This document shows positions 1 through 12,161 of a DNA stretch of 64,000 bases, piece after piece. Made by a program: the position numbers and the translations under genes. The notes below the pieces were generated by a model. The model worked only from the letters and a program-made list of their open reading frames with translations. It was not told the DNA's origin and searched no databases. The first letter of the stretch is position 1. Each line of letters starts with the position of its first letter. This DNA is from Sphaerulina vaccinii (taxonomy: Eukaryota; Ascomycota; Dothideomycetes; Mycosphaerellales; Mycosphaerellaceae), in assembly GCA_022570795.1 (NCBI GenBank), contig JAKUDP010000002.1:2976001-3040000 (forward strand), given 5' to 3'.

Positions 1-1515
1 ATCTGCAGGCTTTGAGCTGCCATGCTCTCTGCGTTCTCGCTCTTGCTTCTTCGTTGGTAGGAGGGTGATGAGGCGCGTGTGGTACCTGTGAATGTGGTGA
101 GAGATGGTGCGTGTACGTGCTGTCAATCGTAATCGCGGTGGGGGGTGTGAGCGGAATCATCAGCTTCGCACTCAGCAACGTGAAATCTCACCTACAAAAT
201 CTACCTCGCGACACACAGCTCTTACGGTCAAGGCAACGACCAAAGACTGCTACTGGCAACTGCTGCAAGAAGCCTTTCTGCCATCAATGTCGGGGAGCGT
301 CAGCTTCTTCTCCAAGCCACTGCTGTGGCCAGCAATGAACATGATGAAAAAAACACACTGCAAGCAGTGGACAACAAAAATTGTGTCGGATCAGGAACTA
401 ATCTGACAGGAGGAATACCACCACGAGAGTGCAATGCAGGGATTCGCTCCTAGGTGCTGGATTCGTGAGCTCAGCTGCCCCGACTTACAAGAGTTAAAAG
501 TGCTCTTGGATCGCCATGAGAGAAAAAGAGAAGTGGTTGCGAGCGAGCGTTCGCAAGAACTTTATACCACAAACACGCCAAGCAGCGCTAGTGGGAGCAG
601 CCACCTAAACACCACGAGACGAGCGGCACAGCAATAGTCAGCTCGTCGTCATAGTCGACTGGTTGCTGTGCGGATGCTTGGGTCCCATATCATTCGCTTG
701 GCCAACTACTGCTCCTGCTCCAGTGATGGGCAAGTTAGAGCACCATACGCGCATTCAACGTGGTGTTTATGCACGCCACTGTGCCATTGACCAGTCTCTT
801 GCGCCGACAGAGATCATGGCTGGGCTGAATACCCTTCTCCAGGGGTTTGTTGTCCCGTAGGCCTTGCTGCAGGAGTGCTTTTTGAGACACTTCGAGTCCT
901 TACGCTTAGTCCATCGAGTCTTCTTTACTTCTCTGAAAGAGACGCTGTAGGTCTCGCACTGCCCATGAATCCTCGCTCTAGACGCAGTTTGGGACTGCAC
1001 CATTGACCGCGGCCCGAGTCTCATGGCCGAGTGCATGCAGTGCGGGCTACAGGACCCACCCATCCCACCACGGGCCAAATCATCAAGACGATTTGTAGAG
1101 GCCATGATCACATAGCTGTCATCTATTCTCCGCAAGATTGATGAAGCTTTCCGCCATTGACACACAGGGAACGGTAATCCTGAATGCTGGTCAGGAGACA
1201 ACATCATTGCACTCTTTGTGAACGACTGTGCGACAGAGCTGAGCGCCTGATCATGGAACGAACTTGCTTCACTTGCCAATGCCCGTCTTCGTGTCCCGCG
1301 ATATGCTGGAGACTGGGCTCCTGAGGAATGAGTGAATGCGCGATTGAAGAGAAGAATAGGCAACAGAGCTGCCTGGCAAATTCCACGCCAAGCTTACTTC
1401 ACCTTCCGTGTCTTCGCTCACTTCCTTCCTTGACCGAACATCACTTCTCACCAACACAGCAACAACAACCTCTCCAAAACGACACTGCGAATACCACACT
1501 CCATCAATTGCCGAC
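1..1515. other. upstream non-coding stretch, no supported gene
   Basis: No reading frame here shows a recognisable domain, a coherent splice structure or protein-like composition. Open stretches on both strands, such as 767-1363 on the minus strand, are Ser/Arg-rich and look like chance. The last few hundred bases, with CAACA-rich sequence near 1450-1515, probably form the promoter and 5' leader of the BTB-like gene that starts at 1516. Confidence 0.5.
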
Positions 1516-3235
1516 ATGGCACCACAGTCAGAGCCATCAGGGCACTCATTCCCTGACTTCGCCGACGGCGATGTCCGCATCGTGCTCACTGGCTCGCGCC
1601 AGTACCAGCTACACAGTGGCGTCTTGAAGAACTCTTCCTCTGTAATGTAAGTAACCTTCGACTCTCGTCTCTGCCTCGGCGCACAAGCCAAGGCTCGAAG
1701 TGTAAAGACAGAGCTGACGCGTCAACAGGCAAGAGCTGCTGAGCGAGGAGTACGCCGCACAACTCAATAACGCCGCACACCGCCGCGGCGTCTTGATTCG
1801 CCACAAGCTGGTCTTGGTCGACAGCCCCAATATCGAAGAGGAAGACAACAACCTCATCTACGTCTTCGAGCCCGTTTCGCTCGATGCGCAAGGTCGTCCG
1901 GTTCCTGGCGCCCCGCAAGGAATTGGTCTCGAGCTCGAGAATGGTCGCCGCATTCCACCAATCTTGCTGGCTTATGACGCTGTCTTGGGCGCATTCTACA
2001 ACCAGCCGATCGACTTGGGCGATTCTCAGGAAGATGGCCTGGCTGAACTGCTAGGAAATGCTTTTCAGGCCACCATTGTCGCCGAGAATCTCAACTGCAT
2101 CCGCATCGTCAGCAAGCCGATTGAGGCCACTCTCCTCGGCGCTGGTCAGAACCTCTACAAGGCTATCGCTGACAACCCAACAGCTTGGCTTGGCTTCGCC
2201 TCTCGCGTCAAGTCACGCGCCATCTTCAAGGAGGCCATGATTCATGCCGCTGGACAATACAGCCAGCCGTTTGTTCAAGAAGCCATGGCCGACGGATCAT
2301 TGCCGGACGAGGTAGTCAAGATCCTGAAACGCAAGGGTGAGTGGGTGAAGAAGACCGTGAGCGACTCTTCACGATACCTCGCATCCTACTACCCGTCCAT
2401 GCTGCTGCGCGAGTTCAAGCCTGGAGACAAGGACAATGTATCTCGTGCCTCGTATGGCAACGACATCATGATGTGGATAGCCGTTACCATCTTCCGCCAC
2501 TGGGTGTGCGATATGATGGCATCGGACAAGACTCACCAGGCCAAGGATTGTGGCTGGGCTTGGTGCAATGCGATTTGCAAGGGTGGCGACTTCTACCTCG
2601 ACCGCAAGATGCTACAGACTAGCTTCCACTCACGGTTCCCGATGACTGGCAAAGGAATGGCTTGCGTCGAGCACCGTCTTGCTGAGGTGAAAGACGATGT
2701 CAAGCAATGGATTCTCGTGAGTATTGTCTGCGTTTAATATTCTGATTACATACTAACGAGATGCCAGCCATTGAAGAAGACCAACTCTGCGCTCGACCTT
2801 ACCGCTCATCCTGTGTCACACTTCCTACACGCCAATGTGCACTCCGACGACTACCCGTGGGACGATGTCACGCTCGAGACGAGGGGTGATTCTTCTGACG
2901 AGGAGTTGGATGTCACTGTTGTCGATGACATGACCGAGTACCCTGGAGGTTCAGACGATGATCGAGAGATCCGAAACATGGGCGGATTCATCGAAGAGGC
3001 TTCTGAGATCGACGAGGACGAGAACGTGGACATGACCGACGCCGATGCTCCGCACTCCGAGACTCCCATCTTCGAACTACAGGGCGCTGGTGCTGACGAT
3101 GACGCCGCCGGCGATACTGATGAGTACTCTTCAGACGAGCAGGAAGAGTTGGTTGCACAGGCTCAGGCGGAGCACAGGGTTCAGATGCGAGGCATCCAGC
3201 ATTCTCAGCGTCCACGCAGCCGCGGCGGCCGTTAG
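1516..3235 (+). CDS. BTB/POZ-like domain protein with acidic C-terminus
   Basis: Three exons give 528 residues: 1516-1646, 1729-2716 and 2768-3235. Both introns have GTAAGT or GTGAGT donors, and the second has a TACTAAC branch site. The N-terminus (residues ~15-70, DGDVRIVLTG...YQLHSGVLKNSS) resembles the start of a BTB/POZ fold, a protein-interaction domain often found in Cul3 adaptors. The middle ~300 residues are a fungal-type region with Cys/Trp-rich segments near 2500-2600. The last ~130 residues are strongly acidic (runs of D/E such as SSDEELD) and end in a basic RPRSRGGR tail. The start is the first ATG of the exon carrying the BTB-like sequence. The gene is convergent with the ankyrin gene, and its function is unknown. 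The exon structure is secure; the BTB assignment is by pattern only. Confidence 0.8.
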
Positions 3236-3447
3236 AGGTTATACCTAGTAGACTTGCTGATCTAGCACGATCCGAGGCAAGCGACAGGATGCTTCTCTGG
3301 TGCTGTCCAGACCAGGGTGGCGAGTTCGCAGACAGAGCTCAACCAGCCCTGAGCTGAAATCAGAGATACTTGTACTTGCTTGAATAAGCCAAATGAGAGG
3401 GCTTTGGCAAGCGGGCTCTATTGAAAGAGCTGCTACCGCGCAGGATA

Positions 3448-4890
3448 TCATAGCATTGCTTTGCATATCCGATGTTTACGAAGTGTGGACACCATTTCCG
3501 TCTCATATTGTGCTTCCGCAAGCTTGAGTGGAGTATTGGCTCCAGCAGTACACACCTCTTTCTCTGGATCTGCGCCGAATGCTAACAAGAGCTCCACAGT
3601 GTCACCATGCTGCTTATACACCGCTTCGTATAAGGCCGTTGCCTCACGTTCGCCATCATTGTGACCGGTACGCGCGATTAGCTCGTCCACGTCCATGCCG
3701 GACTCGAGCAGAAGCTTGACAACGTCGATACGGCCACGTTTTGCAGCACTCTGCAGTAATCGGGTACCCCTGAACAGCGCAATTCCATATCGCTGAAGAA
3801 GAAGCTCGACACAAGCTGCTTTCAGTGGCGACGCATGTACTGAACGCTGTATCGTATGCTTGTTGATGGTTGCGCCATGATCCAGAAACCACTCTAGTTC
3901 TTCAGGTGTGGTATGCAAAGACCTACAGATGAGGAGGTAAGCATGTATTTCCTGCAAGTACGATTGATTTCTCAGCGGGCCTGTCTTTGAGCTTGTCGCC
4001 TTAGCAGGCACAAGCTCAGTGAGACATTGGGAAATGGGAATGCCTCTGGCCTACTACTGCTTACCACTCCACGACCTTGTCGAAAGCTATCCTTGATGTT
4101 CGCATTCCCCGCCAATTGTGTTCTAATAGGAGGTCGAGAAGAGCAGGAGAGCGAGTCGCGTATTCCAACGCCATTGACGTATCCCTATCTTGAAGCGAAG
4201 CTCCCATTTGAAGACAGAGTCGAAGCACCTCTGCGTCGCTGTGTAGAGCTGCGAATGTAGCGAGTGCCTGCAGTGGTATAGACTGCCAGTGCTCGTCTTG
4301 TAGCTGAGAGACAAGAGTACGAACTGCACTAGCATCGTCTTTCAGTGTGCTCGCGAAGAGCATCTCGAGTTGATTGAGGCCTGTGGCATCTAGATGTCAG
4401 AACCTGGTCCACTCGAGCTACATTTGCTCCCACTTACATTCTGACTCTCTGGAGGGTGATCGCAGTGCGGCCCTCCTTATTGCATTACCAACAGGATCTT
4501 CCACCATCGACTCCCATGGGCGTTGAGGCTTTTCATCAGCTGGATGGCGAGTACCACAGAAGTGCAGTAACACTTCATGAAGGTACTGCTCATCTGTGAT
4601 CTGCTTCCCCTGCAATGCACGATAGGCTTCATCGAAGCATAGACTCATCTTGCAGGATATCTCTGAGCGACGTCTGAACCACAATGGAGGGACAAGCGTT
4701 CAAGGAGCCAGACACTGTAGCTACGACGAATCTAATGCGTCTTGTAGCGAAGATGAAACTGCTACTCACCGTCATTCGGACTTGCAACTCCATCGTCCTC
4801 GAGGCATTTCTTGAAATCGCGCTCGATTGCTGCGTCTTTTACTTGATTTGGTGTTGTCCTTAAGTCGAGTATTGATGCCTGAGGCAACAT
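3448..4890 (-). CDS. ankyrin-repeat protein, four exons
   Basis: The model runs 4890-4770, 4662-4438, 4380-4065 and 3922-3448 (descending) and encodes 338 residues with phase preserved at every junction. The second half carries ankyrin-type repeats, seen as segments like EELEWFLDHGATIN, GRIDVVKLLLESGMDVD and GDTVELLLAFGADP; the middle exon has degenerate copies. Ankyrin repeats bind proteins; no enzymatic domain or targeting signal is visible. The third intron (3923-4064) is an introner-like element. If only a short intron of about 50 nt were removed there, the frame would break, whereas removing the full 142 nt restores TG|G followed by in-frame ankyrin sequence. The first exon, starting at the ATG at 4890, is the least certain part. 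A start at 4648 inside exon 2 is the alternative. Confidence 0.75.
3923..4064 (-). mobile_element. introner-like element forming intron 3 of the ankyrin gene
   Basis: This 142-nt GT-AG intron starts GTAAGCAGTAGTAGGCC and ends CTTACCTCCTCATCTGTAG in the gene's orientation. It shares its 5' block, a central TGAGCTTG...CAAGCTCA inverted pair and its 3' block with introns in the PhoD-like gene (16017-16122) and the monooxygenase gene (56979-57126 and 57647-57794). Ordinary introns in the window are about 42-63 nt and show no mutual similarity. The central inverted repeat (GAGCTTGTGCC against GGCGACAAGCTC) predicts a stem-loop, a known property of ILEs. Confidence 0.8.
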
Positions 4891-5822
4891 GTCGGCTTTT
4901 TCTGTGTGCTGATCTCACACTGTAAAGTCCTTTCAGTACTTCTTCATCTTCCTTCCGAACCGTTCAACAGCAGTCCTTTCATTCGGCCATGAGACTGCCT
5001 GCGGAGTGCTGCTTCCTGAGCATAAGAGGATGCAGTGGAGCATTTTGGCTGTTCATTAAAGTTGTCGCCGGCCTTTCTCAAACACCCCACGCGTCGCTGG
5101 TCGTCGCTTGTTGAGGCCTTCCTTCCAGATCCACGGGATGGCCATCGAGGTGTTCATTGTCTCGTACTCGTGAGTGGATGCCGCATCCAACAGCTGATGA
5201 GCCAGCGGTCCGACATGGTGCACTGACGGTGTCCATCACAAGCAGGATGGATTGAGAAGCTGGTCATGATAGCTGGTTTGGAGAGTCTAGCAGTACCGCG
5301 GAGGAACTGACAGCACTGCATCAAATAGGTATAGCGCCTCTTCCCTTCGTCCTCCACTGCCTCTCATCACGTGCACGAAGACTTCACAACATCGTCTTCA
5401 GCGGTGCAGAATTGCAAATCGAGGACCGATTCGCCGGCAAGATCGGCCATCCAAAGCCATAATGGTGTTGCTGAGAAGATTGAGTGCGCCGAAGACTCTG
5501 ATGGCCCACCAACGAGAGTGCAAGACACACGAATCTAGTGCAACGCTGCATCGCTCCCGAAGACCATCAAGGTGAGCGGAAGGCAAAACCCAGTCTCAGC
5601 GCACGAATAGCGTGGGAGTTGCATGCCAGACCTCGTGGCATTGCCTTCAAGAGGTACTAGGACTGCTTACAAGCCTGTCAAGCTTCTTCGGTGCTTCTTT
5701 CATTCTTGGATCTCGCACCGGGCTCGGTCTGCCTATAAGACTTGACAGTGTTACCATCGAGCTATTCTTCTGCGCTCACTACTCTACTGGATCATTAGGG
5801 ACAGCCCTCTTCGAACGAAATC
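4891..5822. other. divergent promoter region, no supported gene
   Basis: This lies between the start of the minus-strand ankyrin gene and the start of the plus-strand ZIP transporter, so it should hold both promoters. Small open frames on both strands lack protein-like features. No zinc-responsive element could be identified with confidence by eye. Confidence 0.5.
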
Positions 5823-7176
5823 ATGTCAAGCTCCGACGCAAACACGAGTCCTGGACAGATTGCCGCTGGCACAAACACTTGGCCTCCTGCTTCTGGCGAT
5901 GTTGGAGCAATCGATCCTGGCAGCGTCAACTTGACGGAAGTGGTTGCTCAAGGCCTTGTTCGCGATGTCATCTGCTACATCAACGCGGGAGAGAACGAGT
6001 ATAGCGGTGGGATTGGAGCACGAATCTCTTCCATCTTCGTGATATTCGTTGTTGCGTCTGCATGCACATTCTTCCCAGTTATCGCAACAAGAAGCACGAA
6101 GGTCAAGATTCCATTATACTTCTACCTATTCGCCAGGTACTTCGGAGCTGGTGTCATTGTGGCGACAGCTTTTATTCAGTAAGTCAGAAGTCTTCACGAC
6201 TGCACGAGCCTTCACTTATACTTCTTCAGCCTTCTCGACCCTGCATACGACGAGATAGGACCAGCAACATGCGTGGGAATGACTGGTGGCTGGGCTGAAT
6301 TCTCTTGGGTCCCGGCTCTCGCGCTCACATCAGGAATGTTCGTGTTCCTCATGGACTTTGCCGCTGAGCGATATGTACAAAAGAAGTACGGACTGGACCA
6401 CGGTACTCCTTCCGACCTCGGTCGCGTTGGCTCACATGGAGGTTCCGTAGACGCAGCCATGGTGCGCTACGAGATTGGACGCCGTGCATCAACTCATCAA
6501 CACCTCCACTCTGGTGATCAAGACGCAAAGGTGACCGAAGAAGGAAACAGGAATGGTAACAAGAACATCGAGTCCGTCAGCCTGGATGAGAAAGAGCAAG
6601 ATGAGATTGCCGAAAGGTCTTTCAAGCAACAGATCGCTGCTTTCCTGATTCTCGAGTTTGGTAAGTGCCTCTTCCTGCTTCAGGTTACTATGCCGTGATC
6701 ATATGCTTACCCATCTTCTGTGAACAGGTGTCATATTCCACTCTGTCATCATCGGACTCACCCTAGGAAGCGCAGGCAGCGAGTTCGCCGTCCTCTATGT
6801 TGTCATCGTCTTCCACCAATCGTTCGAGGGCCTAGGTATCGGCGCACGTCTGTCTGCAATCCCCTTTCCCAAGCGCCTTAGCTGGATGCCATACTTCCTA
6901 TGCGCTACATACGGACTGACTACACCAATCGCTATTGCAATTGGATTGGGCCTCCGTACGCAATACAACGCCGCTTCACAGACTGCCAACATTGTGTCTG
7001 GCGTGCTGGACTCTATCTCCGCCGGAATTCTGATATACACTGGTTTCGTTGAGCTCTTGGCAAGAGACTTTTTGTTCAACCCAGACCGCACGAACGACGA
7101 TAGGCAATTGACTTTCATGGTGGTTTGCGTGTTGCTTGGTGCTGGAATCATGGCATTGCTTGGCAAATGGGCTTGA
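5823..7176 (+). CDS. ZIP-family plasma-membrane zinc transporter
   Basis: Three exons (5823-6178, 6230-6660, 6728-7176) encode 411 residues, close to fungal Zrt1/Zrt2 proteins. ZIP carriers import Zn2+ or other divalent metals into the cytoplasm. The N-terminus is followed by hydrophobic segments near residues 65-90 and 100-120 and a third around ALALTSGMFVFLMDF. A long hydrophilic loop of ~100 residues contains the His cluster HQHLH, typical of the metal-binding loop between TM3 and TM4. The signature pair HSVIIGL and HQSFEGLGIG supplies the conserved transport-site His/Glu residues in TM4 and TM5. Three further membrane segments follow, and the protein ends GKWA, as Zrt proteins do. Introns are 51 and 67 nt. 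High- or low-affinity type cannot be decided from sequence alone. Confidence 0.93.
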
Positions 7177-7507
7177 TGTACAGTGCACAAACCTCGGTTT
7201 TTTGGGAGGATTCATCAGCTCAGCCGGCCGGTTCTAGAAAGGGAGTCACGATAGCGATACAGCATGCACACAGAGACGAGATAATGGCATAGAAGGAGGA
7301 TGTAAGATGACGAAGATTGTGTAAGTTAAGGTAGCTGTTGTCAATAACAGACAAGAACTGTTAGAACAGGACAGATCGGAGGGATATTGTGAAGTCACAG
7401 AAAGACGCCATCTTTAGACATGATGATCTATCATTTGCAATCGCTAATATATCCCACGCTATGTGTCCCATAAAATCATTAACCTCCTGTCAGTCGTCTG
7501 TACCCTA
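7177..7507. other. convergent 3' intergenic spacer
   Basis: This lies between the ZIP stop codon and the stop of the minus-strand secreted protein. It is A/T-richer than the flanks and shows no coding signal. It presumably holds both 3' untranslated regions. Confidence 0.5.
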
Positions 7508-8659
7508 CTATGGCGAGCTCTTGTTGATGCAGCCAACAGGCTTGTCTGCATTGGCAGTGGTGTTGCTGAACGCATACGAATAGCCGATGTTGAAGTAGTT
7601 CTTGCCACGCCACTGACCATTGTTAGTGGCGAAGCTGCTGGGCCAGGTCTCGTTGTACAGAGCACAGTACTGTCCTACTGCAGTGCTGTCGTTGTAAAGC
7701 ACATAGGTGTTGAAGAATTGGCAGGTCTGGTAGAATCCGTTGCTAGCAGGGTGTTTGCGGTTGTAGTCTGATTGTGCAGAGCACGCACTTGCGCAGTTCT
7801 GGACGCTGAAGGGTCCAGTGAAGGTCTTGACGGTCATGTAAGTATCACGGCCGTTGCAGTCCTTTGGTGCGTTGATGGCAGACTTGTCCAGGAATGTTGG
7901 GTTCGAGTAGCCAGTAGGTGTGGTAATGGAGTTGTTGACGAAGCCATTTGAGCCTGCAATGACAACGTGGAAGTCCTTTCGGTATTGGCCGTCATTGGTT
8001 GCAGAGGCTTCTGTGACTGGTCCTCCGTAATACACACACTTGACCAAGACAGTGCTTGGAGGATTTGGGCAAGCATCTGTTGGGTCTGTGCTGGGATCAC
8101 GCTCGTAATCTTGGATATCTTGTTAGCTGGGTCATCTACAAATAAGAGCTGAAGACTTACAGATGTTGAAAGATTGGCATCCCTTAGTATTATCACATCG
8201 CTTGGCACACTCCAGCTGGTCGTATGCACCACTTTCGATGACAGAGTAGCCCATATAGCCCAGAACACCCTGGCTGGATCCGTTCTTGTTGAGATAGGCT
8301 ACTTGATAGCCCGCCGGTCTGTTTGCGTTCAATGCATTCGAGCCATAGTTGGCATTATTGCTGAAAGCCGCATCAGTATCAGCGGAGGACGCAGTGCAAC
8401 CAGAGCCGGATGCGCCACGGACCTTCAGACTAGTATCAGTGGGCGATGCGGCTACTGCGGCGGAGACAGATGCTGCAGCTTCTGTGGCAGCAGGAATTTC
8501 GACTGTTGTCTGAGCTGCCACAGCATCTACTACGGGAATCTCGGTCTCGGCAAAGGTGAGAGGCTCGATAGCTTCAATAGCATCCCAGTCGAAGCCTTGG
8601 GGAACTGGAGTGGCATAAGCAATGCCGGCGAGCAGCGCTGCTGCTGCGTGGTAGCGCAT
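7508..8659 (-). CDS. secreted PAN/apple-like protein of unknown function
   Basis: Two exons (8659-8161 and 8109-7508) encode 366 residues. The intron of 51 nt has a GTAAGT donor. The N-terminus (MRYHAAAALLAGIAYATPVPQG) is a clear signal peptide. An Ala/Thr-rich spacer follows, then a Cys-patterned domain (GCTASS..., LECAKRCDNTKGCQSFNIYYERDP), whose C-x3-C and C-x-SFN-I spacing resembles fungal PAN/apple folds. A second Cys-rich part (QNCASACSAQSDYN...TCQFFNTY) repeats the pattern. Several N-x-S/T sites (NSIT, NDST, NETW, NTTAN) suggest glycosylation. Such proteins are common in Dothideomycetes and may bind carbohydrate or protein outside the cell; no enzymatic role is evident. The intron boundary is supported by the conserved NIYYERDP continuity across the junction. 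Confidence 0.85.
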
Positions 8660-11268
8660 AATGGTAGTGTTGCCTGGTGAATGTCTTCGGCTTGGGTGCT
8701 TGGTCTAGTCTTTGTAGTAGCTGTGGTGTCTCGGAACTGGCTATGATGGAAGAGTGATGATGAGATCCAGAAGATCTGGTGGGTGATCTGGTTCGACATA
8801 ATATACTGCCTCGTGGCTGCTCAGGAACTTCTTCCCATAGCCCTGGACCATGCCTCTGGGTCATCCGACTTCCACATCTCATGCTGTGGCTGTTCCTAGA
8901 CCAGGTCGAAGACTCCAACGGCCGGAGGTAGGCGATGGGATCGCGAGGCTGAATAACACTCTTGCCAATCAGACCAGATTGTTGGCGAGAGGCTGCTACA
9001 GCGGTAAGACTACGTTCGCACGTGGAAACCTTGTACTAGTCCACGATTCAGTGCTGTCAACAGGGCAAGCGCCGAGTCGAGTGAGTCCTATTGGAGGAGC
9101 ATGCCTCATACTAGACATGTTGAGTATAAGACAATCGAAAACACGTTGGCGGCAAGCGTGGTTTTCTTAGACTTCAAGAGGCTTGATTATGGACGCAGCC
9201 AGTTCAGCGCTATTGCTCCAGATGCCGAGATGCGACTGGCCTGCTTGCTTGCTTGCTTTCCTGGCTCACAGCGGAGCTGTCGACGATGCCGGCATCGCAT
9301 ACTAGTTTTGACATGATTAGTGTAGACTCTATCAACATGTGTATGGGATCAAGGTCGAAGAACTGCTCCTCTGCCACTGGAGAAGTTGTCAGGCTTGCGA
9401 TCAGTCTCCTCCCGTGAGGTCTCCGGCAGGCGGCACTGATTACTCCGAAGGCTTGCGAGCCGTGAGGCTTGATGCTGCCAAGTCAATGGCTTCGAAAACG
9501 CAGCCGGATTGAGAAGAGAAGTGGTCCATTTCCGATGAAGGAAGAGCAAGGAGAGAACTCAAAATGATCGGGGTTTCCAGAACGGGATCCACATCGGCGT
9601 TTGGCCACGCGAAAACAAGCGAGATGGCTTGAACGTTCTTCCACGTTTTGCACCACTTCACCAACAACAACCTGCTGGGAGTTCGGTCTTTGCGGGAAGA
9701 CTGCTGGCCAGCCTCGAGCGATTCTTGTGATGGCTGGAAGGTCAATCAATGCGATTGTGCATCAATTGATGCCCGTCTCATCAGCAATGTTGAAGTTGTT
9801 CAACAAGAAGCAACCTTATCTACATCTTGGCCCGATTGAGACAGAGTTTGCCATGTGGTGATGGCGTGCAGATTGTATGCGGCTCATTGACAATGTCACA
9901 GTCTCGCATTCGTACATATCAGCTGGAATTGCAACTCGTGCCGGTTTCATGCTGAAGATGCGAGTTTGTGCCTGCTCCAGGGAAGTCAGAGATGGGTTTG
10001 TGGAACCCTCTTGACCGGAAGCAGCTCATCTGCACCACTCATTGCAAGTCCCGTGTGCAAAGACTGTATCAAGATCATACAGCCGCCAGTACGGCAGCAT
10101 ATTACACAGTGGCGTACTGTGCCTGGCCAACGAATGCCACAGTACGGACTTGTACGCTCGTGCTTGCACGCATTCTTGGCAATACTCGACACAATCGGCA
10201 CCGAAAGCACCAGAATTGCTTCAGCTTCAGCCTACCTGTAGAGCACCGGCCAATGAAACATGCCGCAGTCTGCTAGACTAGCAGATTCGAGATCGGAAAC
10301 GCACTTCAGCATTGTCGGTCCAAGTTCAGCAGAAGTAAAAGCACTTGACGAGAACCTGGCCAGGTTCTGTCGTAACGACCTTCCCTCACGATGAAGCCAA
10401 TGACTCCGGCCTTACACACGATATCATGTTTAGAAGATTCAGCAATTGCTCAGAATAGACGGAATCAGAGTCCGGCAAGATGTCTCCGCCGACACATGAA
10501 TCCAATGGCTCACATGAAACCTGATACTGAACTCCCGAGTCAGCGATGCCGAGACGAACATGCCGAAGTTGCTTATCACGCAAGCACCGCCGCAGAACGC
10601 CATCAAACATTGCTCAATTGCCGCATCAAGTCAATGTTGCCAAGGACGTTGTCTTGTTTTGGGTCTGGAGTCTGGACCTGCGCCGACAAGACTTCTAGGT
10701 ATTCAGCCTGATCGCAGAACTTGAACGTCAGTCTAGCTCGGACAGTACTGTATGTTATTCTCCTTCAGCGTGCATCATGCATGACCTGCATGTAACTAAT
10801 AATCAGTGCTGTACGCGCTTTGCTTTGGTGCGCACCACCTTGCTGTTGAATGCTCCTTTGTCAGTGTATTATTGATGCTGTGTATGATGTCGGGTAGTCG
10901 GATCTTGGATCTGCTGCCATCGTTCACAATCATATCTGTACAATGACTTCTCAGCGCTGAAAATGCTGCTATGGGCATTTCTTGGTCCAGTCCTGGGAAG
11001 ACTCTGGTTTGCAAAAGTCCCTGTGAAGGCGATCGCGGTGGCGGCTATTGATGGTCGCCACTGAGATGTATAGAAAGCATGTATGTTGCATATGCTATCG
11101 AGTTGATTTTCTCAATTCCATGATGTTCGCCTTGAGCACCAGTGCACAATGTGGTTCTTTGGCCATATTGTGGTTCTTCTACGTCCTCAATGAGCTGCCA
11201 CTTGTTCGGATAAGCTGCGTTTCGAAGTCCATCTACCACTTCCGATTCAGTTGAACCCTGTCAACAAG
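8660..11268. other. 2.6-kb intergenic stretch, no supported gene
   Basis: No frame on either strand is long or protein-like, and I could not chain exons with consistent phase. It includes the promoter of the secreted PAN-like gene (just above 8660) and small simple repeats such as CTTGCTTGCTTGCTT near 9244. Base composition matches the gene-containing DNA and there is no RIP-like depletion of CA/TG, so it does not look like a degraded transposon. Confidence 0.5.
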
Positions 11269-11529
11269 ATGTATTCGTGGCCAGGATCTCGAGGTCAGAG
11301 AGGCTATCAAGACCGAGTCAGCTATGACGGACCACACGACTACTCGTATCCTGGCCGAACACCCTTCCTTGTAGGCTACAATCTCGATAGCCAGACAGCT
11401 CGACATGGTTATTGGGGAGTCAATCGCTTCGGAAGCCGAGCCCGGCAGCTATGGTATGGCAATGCTCGAAACTCGTTCATGGGCATGCAGAGGCCTGGGA
11501 GAGGAGGATTTGCCGGTGGATACTATTGA
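11269..11529 (+). CDS. possible small Gly/Arg/Tyr-rich protein
   Basis: A single frame of 86 residues starts with ATG at 11269. Its composition is biased (Gly, Arg, Tyr, Phe) with RG and GY dipeptides and ends GRGGFAGGYY. It lies 47 bases from the stop of the convergent SND2 gene. No signal peptide, membrane segment or known domain is visible. The bias is unlike the chance frames nearby, but the length is small and there is no second line of support. Confidence 0.3.
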   Translation: MYSWPGSRGQRGYQDRVSYDGPHDYSYPGRTPFLVGYNLDSQTARHGYWGVNRFGSRARQLWYGNARNSFMGMQRPGRGGFAGGYY

Positions 11530-11576
11530 TCGACGAGGAAGAAGTAGGCAGCACTGTTAGCAGACACCTACCTACC

Positions 11577-12161
11577 TCATCGATACTGAATTCTCTGCCC
11601 TCCTCTCTTCTCCAGCTTCGCCTGTCTCTTACTCTGACCACCTGCAGCCTCTCCCTGCACCTTTGTCGGATCTGTAGCTCCTCCTGGCATCAAACCTCCC
11701 ATGCCAGTCTTGAACCCGCTGTACGTTGTCCAAGCACTCCAAATGCTGTATACGGGTACAACAGAGTAGACCCACCAACCATAATCTCCCACCAGCGACA
11801 CCAGCACAACTGTTCCCCATGTCCAGTATAGAATATCCCACATGAACTCCGTCAGTCCTTTCGCTTCGAGGTCCTCGCCAGCTCGCTTGAGTTCTCCATC
11901 GATGTATGTAGGTCGTGCTATGCGTTCGAACCAGAATTGTATGATGAGTGCCGGAGTGTTGAAGAGGAAGTAGAGGAAGAGGTTGCGTCGGCGGAAGATG
12001 AGTAGGCTGAGGAGGAGGTAGAGAGCGTTGATGGCAAGGGAAATTTGGTGGGTGCGGTTGAGTGTGGCCGTGTTGGACTGCGCCTGGGTCTTGAGTGCTT
12101 TCTGGATGCTGTGTTAGTAGTCATACATGAGGTGCGAGAGCAAAGCATGTACCTTGGCCAT
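11577..12161 (-). CDS. SND2: TMEM208/SND2-like ER membrane protein
   Basis: The model is exon 12161-12153 (MAK) plus exon 12101-11577, 177 residues. The intron of 51 nt has the branch site CTAAC, and the acceptor is the second of two nearby AGs; only this choice gives the family-like start MAKKALKTQAQ and keeps the frame. Membrane segments follow: ISLAINALYLLLSLLIF, then LFLYFLFNTPALIIQFWF, then ILYWTWGTVVLVSLVG and a fourth near WWVYSVVPVY. This matches the TMEM208/DUF788 family (yeast Env10/Snd2), part of the SRP-independent route that targets proteins to the endoplasmic reticulum. The C-terminus is basic and soluble (SKRQAKLEKRGG). It is divergently transcribed from CDC27. Confidence 0.88.

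Noticed and set aside
767..1363. 198-codon minus-strand frame near the left end
   Set aside because: Ser/Arg/His-heavy composition, no domain and no splice context. It lies in the promoter region of the BTB-like gene.
4381..4437. Second ankyrin-gene intron as another introner-like element
   Set aside because: It is 57 nt, lacks the inverted pair and shares only generic splice signals with the family.
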